Origin: an uncultured Eubacteriales bacterium
Lineage (GTDB): Bacteria > Bacillota > Clostridia > Peptostreptococcales > Anaerovoracaceae
Direction of reading: 5' to 3'
Assembly (NCBI GenBank): GCA_902797195.1
Contig: CADBRY010000152.1
Span: 1 to 8,067 of the forward strand
Length of the DNA: 8,067 nucleotides
Position 1 is the first letter of the stretch. Each line of letters opens with the position of its first letter. The notes beneath the pieces are model-generated. The model searched no databases and was not told the origin of the DNA. It was given only the letters and a program-made list of their open reading frames with translations. The translations under genes and the position numbers were made by a program. This document shows, one piece after another, positions 5,856-8,067 of the stretch.

Positions 5856-7811
5856 TTGATCGACCAGAACCTGCTTAAAAACCTTTCCAAACTATATCCG
5901 GACGTGAAGTCCGCAACTCAGGAAATAGTTAATCTCAGCGCTATTTTGAGCCTTCCAAAAGGAACCGAATACTATCTCAGCGATCTTCATGGAGAACATG
6001 AGGCTTTTATCCATATGCTCAAAAGCGCATCGGGAGTCATCAAAAGCAAGATCGATGAAATATTCGGGCCGGATCTTACATCTGAAGAAAGGGAATCCCT
6101 GGCTGCCCTAGTTTACAATGCAGAGGCGGAAATTGAAAGAAGAAAAAAGAGCGAAAAGAACTTCGACAGGTGGTGCAAGACATCCATATTCAATCTTGTA
6201 CTCATCTGTAAATCCGTAGCCAACAAATACACACAGTCGAAAATTCGTAAAAGGCTTCCCGAGGAATACGCATATATCATCGACGAACTTCTCCACACCG
6301 ACGATGAAGCCAACATGGGCAATTATTACACTCAGATCATAAACACCATGGTGGAGTGTGAAGTGGCCGAGGAATTTATTATCGAGCTGTCGGACGTTAT
6401 CAGCGGCCTTGCGGTGGACAGCCTGCACATTATCGGAGACATATGGGACAGGGGCTCACACCCTGATTACATCATGGATTACCTTATGGACTTCCACAAA
6501 GTTGATTTTCAGTGGGGCAATCACGACATCGTGTGGATGGGAGCTGCCACGGGCAACTGGGCGTGCATCGCAAACTGCCTGAGAATGAACATCAACTACA
6601 ATAATTTCGACATGCTGGAGGTGGGATACGGGATCAACCTCAGACCCCTGGCTCTCATGGCGCAAAAATACTACGGAAACGATCCCTGCACCAAATTCAT
6701 GCCCAAGGTGATAGAGGAAAACAAGTACGATCCCACGGATGAAAATCTGGCGGCCAGAATGAACAAGGCCATATCCATATGCCAGTTCAAGATCGAGGGC
6801 CAGAGGATCAAGGCCCATCCCGAATACAATATGGATCATCGTCTGCTCCTTGATAAGATCGACTACGAAAAGGGAACCATCGAAATAAGAGGGGAGACCT
6901 ATGAACTCAACGACACCAACTTCCCCACCATCGATCCAAAGGATCCATACAAGCTCAACGATGATGAGGAAAGAGTGATGAAGGGGCTGTCCAATGCCTT
7001 CCTTCAGAACGACAAGCTCCAGGCACATATCAGATTCATTATCACCCACGGGGCTCTCTACAAGATAGTCAACGGGAATCTGCTCTATCACGGCTGCATA
7101 CCCATGAACGAGGACGGCTCCTTCAAGGAATGCACTTTGAACGGCAAGACATATAAAGGCAAGGCATACATGGATGCCCTGGACAAGGCGGTGAGAGATG
7201 CATATTTCAAGGATGAGCCGGCAAAGAGGAGAGGCAAGTCGGGAGACCTGATGTGGTATCTGTGGCTCGGAGCCGATTCACCCCTCTTTGGAAAGGACCA
7301 GATGACGACTCTGGAGCGCTGCTTCATAGATGACAAGAAGACCCATAAGGAACACACTGTGCCATATTACAAGATGATCGCAAAAGAGGAGATTTGCGAC
7401 ATGATACTTAAGGAATTCGGTCTGGATCCCGAAAACTCAGTGATCCTCAACGGACATGTGCCTGTGAAGATCAAGGATGGAGAAAGCCCGGTAAAGGGCG
7501 GAGGCAAGCTCTTCGTCATAGACGGAGGAATGTCCAAGGCCTATCAGAAACAGACGGGAATAGCCGGATATACCTTCATATACAACTCCAGATACATGGC
7601 TCTGGCTGAGCATAAGCCCTACAGTCCGCTTAAGGAGGACGGGACCCAGCAGTTCCATTCCCCTGTGATAACCATAGTGAAGAACATGAGCAAGAGAATG
7701 CTCATCGCCGACACGGATATAGGGGTGGAACTGAAAAGGGAAAAGGAAGAGCTGAAAGCCCTTGTCCAGGCATACAGGAATGGTACCATGAAGGAGCGGA
7801 CAATGAGGTAG
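5856..7811 (+). CDS. fbp: fructose-1,6-bisphosphatase, class III (Firmicute type)
   Basis: Hydrolyses fructose 1,6-bisphosphate to fructose 6-phosphate in gluconeogenesis. This cytoplasmic metallophosphoesterase is unrelated in sequence to class I FBPases. I take the start as TTG 5856, giving 651 residues. It has a GTGGAGGA site (5841-5848) at good spacing, and from there the protein aligns with how family members begin, roughly 25-30 residues before NLSAILSLPKGTEYYLSDLHGE. The in-frame ATG at 5769 would add 29 unfamiliar residues and has no ribosome binding site. Metal-binding motifs, in 651-residue numbering, are SDLHGEHEAF (42-51; Asp43, His45), GDIWDRG (194-200), GNHD (221-224), ITHG (396-399) and LNGHVPVK (531-538; His534). 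The large insert between GNHD and ITHG is normal for class III. It stands alone, with divergent and intergenic DNA on either side. Confidence 0.95.
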   Translation: MIDQNLLKNLSKLYPDVKSATQEIVNLSAILSLPKGTEYYLSDLHGEHEAFIHMLKSASGVIKSKIDEIFGPDLTSEERESLAALVYNAEAEIERRKKSEKNFDRWCKTSIFNLVLICKSVANKYTQSKIRKRLPEEYAYIIDELLHTDDEANMGNYYTQIINTMVECEVAEEFIIELSDVISGLAVDSLHIIGDIWDRGSHPDYIMDYLMDFHKVDFQWGNHDIVWMGAATGNWACIANCLRMNINYNNFDMLEVGYGINLRPLALMAQKYYGNDPCTKFMPKVIEENKYDPTDENLAARMNKAISICQFKIEGQRIKAHPEYNMDHRLLLDKIDYEKGTIEIRGETYELNDTNFPTIDPKDPYKLNDDEERVMKGLSNAFLQNDKLQAHIRFIITHGALYKIVNGNLLYHGCIPMNEDGSFKECTLNGKTYKGKAYMDALDKAVRDAYFKDEPAKRRGKSGDLMWYLWLGADSPLFGKDQMTTLERCFIDDKKTHKEHTVPYYKMIAKEEICDMILKEFGLDPENSVILNGHVPVKIKDGESPVKGGGKLFVIDGGMSKAYQKQTGIAGYTFIYNSRYMALAEHKPYSPLKEDGTQQFHSPVITIVKNMSKRMLIADTDIGVELKREKEELKALVQAYRNGTMKERTMR

Positions 7812-7881
7812 TGCGGAGCCGCAACCGTTGATTTTGCAATAAACTGAAAATTTCGACAGTCGTCGTTTTATCAAATACTTC

Positions 7882-7910
7882 TTGCATTAGCATTGTAAAA
7901 ATGTTTTAAT
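7882..7910 (+). promoter_or_regulatory. probable sigma-A promoter for the acyl-CoA dehydrogenase gene
   Basis: TTGCAT (7882-7887) and TTTAAT (7905-7910) have an exact 17-base spacer, with TG at 7902-7903 giving an extended -10. Transcription would begin near 7917, leaving an 89-base leader. A second extended -10 (TGTTATAAA, 7926-7934) follows but has a poor -35. The leader also holds a weak inverted repeat, GGCG/CGCC (7958-7961/7975-7978). Confidence 0.6.
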
Positions 7911-7924
7911 AGTAGCGGTGTATT

Positions 7925-7942
7925 TTGTTATAAAAATAACGA
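7925..7942. promoter_or_regulatory. candidate Rex (redox repressor) operator
   Basis: The 18-base near-palindrome has half sites TTGTTAT and ATAACGA around a 4-base A spacer. Against the Firmicute Rex consensus TTGTTAA-N4-TTAACAA it matches 11 of 14 specified positions, and the GTTA/TAAC core is intact. It lies just downstream of the predicted -10 and overlaps a second possible -10, a sensible place for a repressor. Rex is known to control bcd-containing butyrate operons in several clostridia. The assignment to Rex is inference. Confidence 0.5.
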
Positions 7943-8005
7943 TACATTCATCCATTCGGCGGAGGGTCTTCCGACGCCACGAAATAATCTGAAGGAGGCA
8001 TTTAA

Positions 8006-8067
8006 ATGAACTTTCAACTGACGAAGGAACAAGAATTCGTAAGAAAAATGGTAAGCGATTTTGCCGA
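8006..8067 (+). CDS. acyl-CoA dehydrogenase, probably butyryl-CoA dehydrogenase, 5' end only
   Basis: The ATG at 8006 has a strong AAGGAGG site (7992-7998) 7 bases upstream and the frame stays open to the window edge. The 20 complete codons read MNFQLTKEQEFVRKMVSDFA. This is the characteristic N-terminus of the acyl-CoA dehydrogenase family (F-x-L-T-x-E-Q near the start, then the first helix) and is very like clostridial butyryl-CoA dehydrogenases, flavoproteins that reduce crotonyl-CoA, often with EtfAB. The substrate cannot be fixed from 20 residues, and no catalytic or FAD-binding residue is visible. The candidate Rex site upstream supports a fermentative role. I give no symbol because bcd is likely but not proven. 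Confidence 0.8.
   Translation, partial: MNFQLTKEQEFVRKMVSDFA

Noticed and set aside
7812..7865. Terminator for fbp
   Set aside because: TGCG-GAGC-CGCA (7812-7823) has no T-run, and CGAC-AGTC-GTCG plus TTTT (7854-7869) has only a 4-bp stem. Neither is convincing.
1..8067. CRISPR array, insertion sequence, prophage or integron elements
   Set aside because: No repeat-spacer pattern, transposase or integrase frame, or terminal inverted repeats with target duplications were seen.

Overview
The window reads as ordinary chromosome of an anaerobic, low-GC-group Firmicute of the class Clostridia. The reasons are the nrnA-truB-ribF gene order, a class III fructose-1,6-bisphosphatase, a butyryl-CoA-dehydrogenase-like gene at the right edge, AGGAGG-type ribosome binding sites and heavy use of AUA and AGA/AGG codons. 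The genus cannot be named from this sequence alone. Most of it is housekeeping metabolism. The one accessory-looking patch is a two-gene minus-strand insert at 4805-5652.

Left block (1-2314, plus strand): the 3' end of a DHH/DHHA1 phosphoesterase (nrnA), truB (tRNA pseudouridine-55 synthase) and ribF (riboflavin kinase/FAD synthetase). They are packed head to tail with a 4-base ATGA overlap and a 5-base gap, so they are very probably one transcript. A tRNA-Pro(CGG) gene follows at 2387-2463, with its own sigma-A-type promoter and a downstream hairpin.

Methionine block (2530-4790, plus strand): metY (O-acetylhomoserine sulfhydrylase) and metA (homoserine O-acyltransferase). MetA carries Glu at position 111, the residue associated with acetyl-CoA rather than succinyl-CoA use. 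The pair therefore forms a coherent route: homoserine to O-acetylhomoserine (MetA), then sulfide to homocysteine (MetY). There is no room for an S-box or T-box leader in front of metY, because only 10 bases separate the tRNA hairpin from its ribosome binding site. A strong bidirectional terminator closes the block.

Minus-strand insert (4805-5652): a Sec-exported, very basic and aromatic-rich protein of unknown function, followed downstream by an 84-residue hydrophobic protein. Both have good ribosome binding sites and they are probably co-transcribed. The last codons of the small gene lie inside the terminator shared with metA.

Right block (5653-8067, plus strand): a divergent promoter region, then fbp (gluconeogenic FBPase, class III). 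Its likely true start is a TTG at 5856, not the upstream ATG at 5769. A 194-base intergenic region follows, with a good extended -10 promoter and a candidate Rex (NADH/NAD+ sensor) operator. The window ends in the first 20 codons of an acyl-CoA dehydrogenase that resembles butyryl-CoA dehydrogenase.
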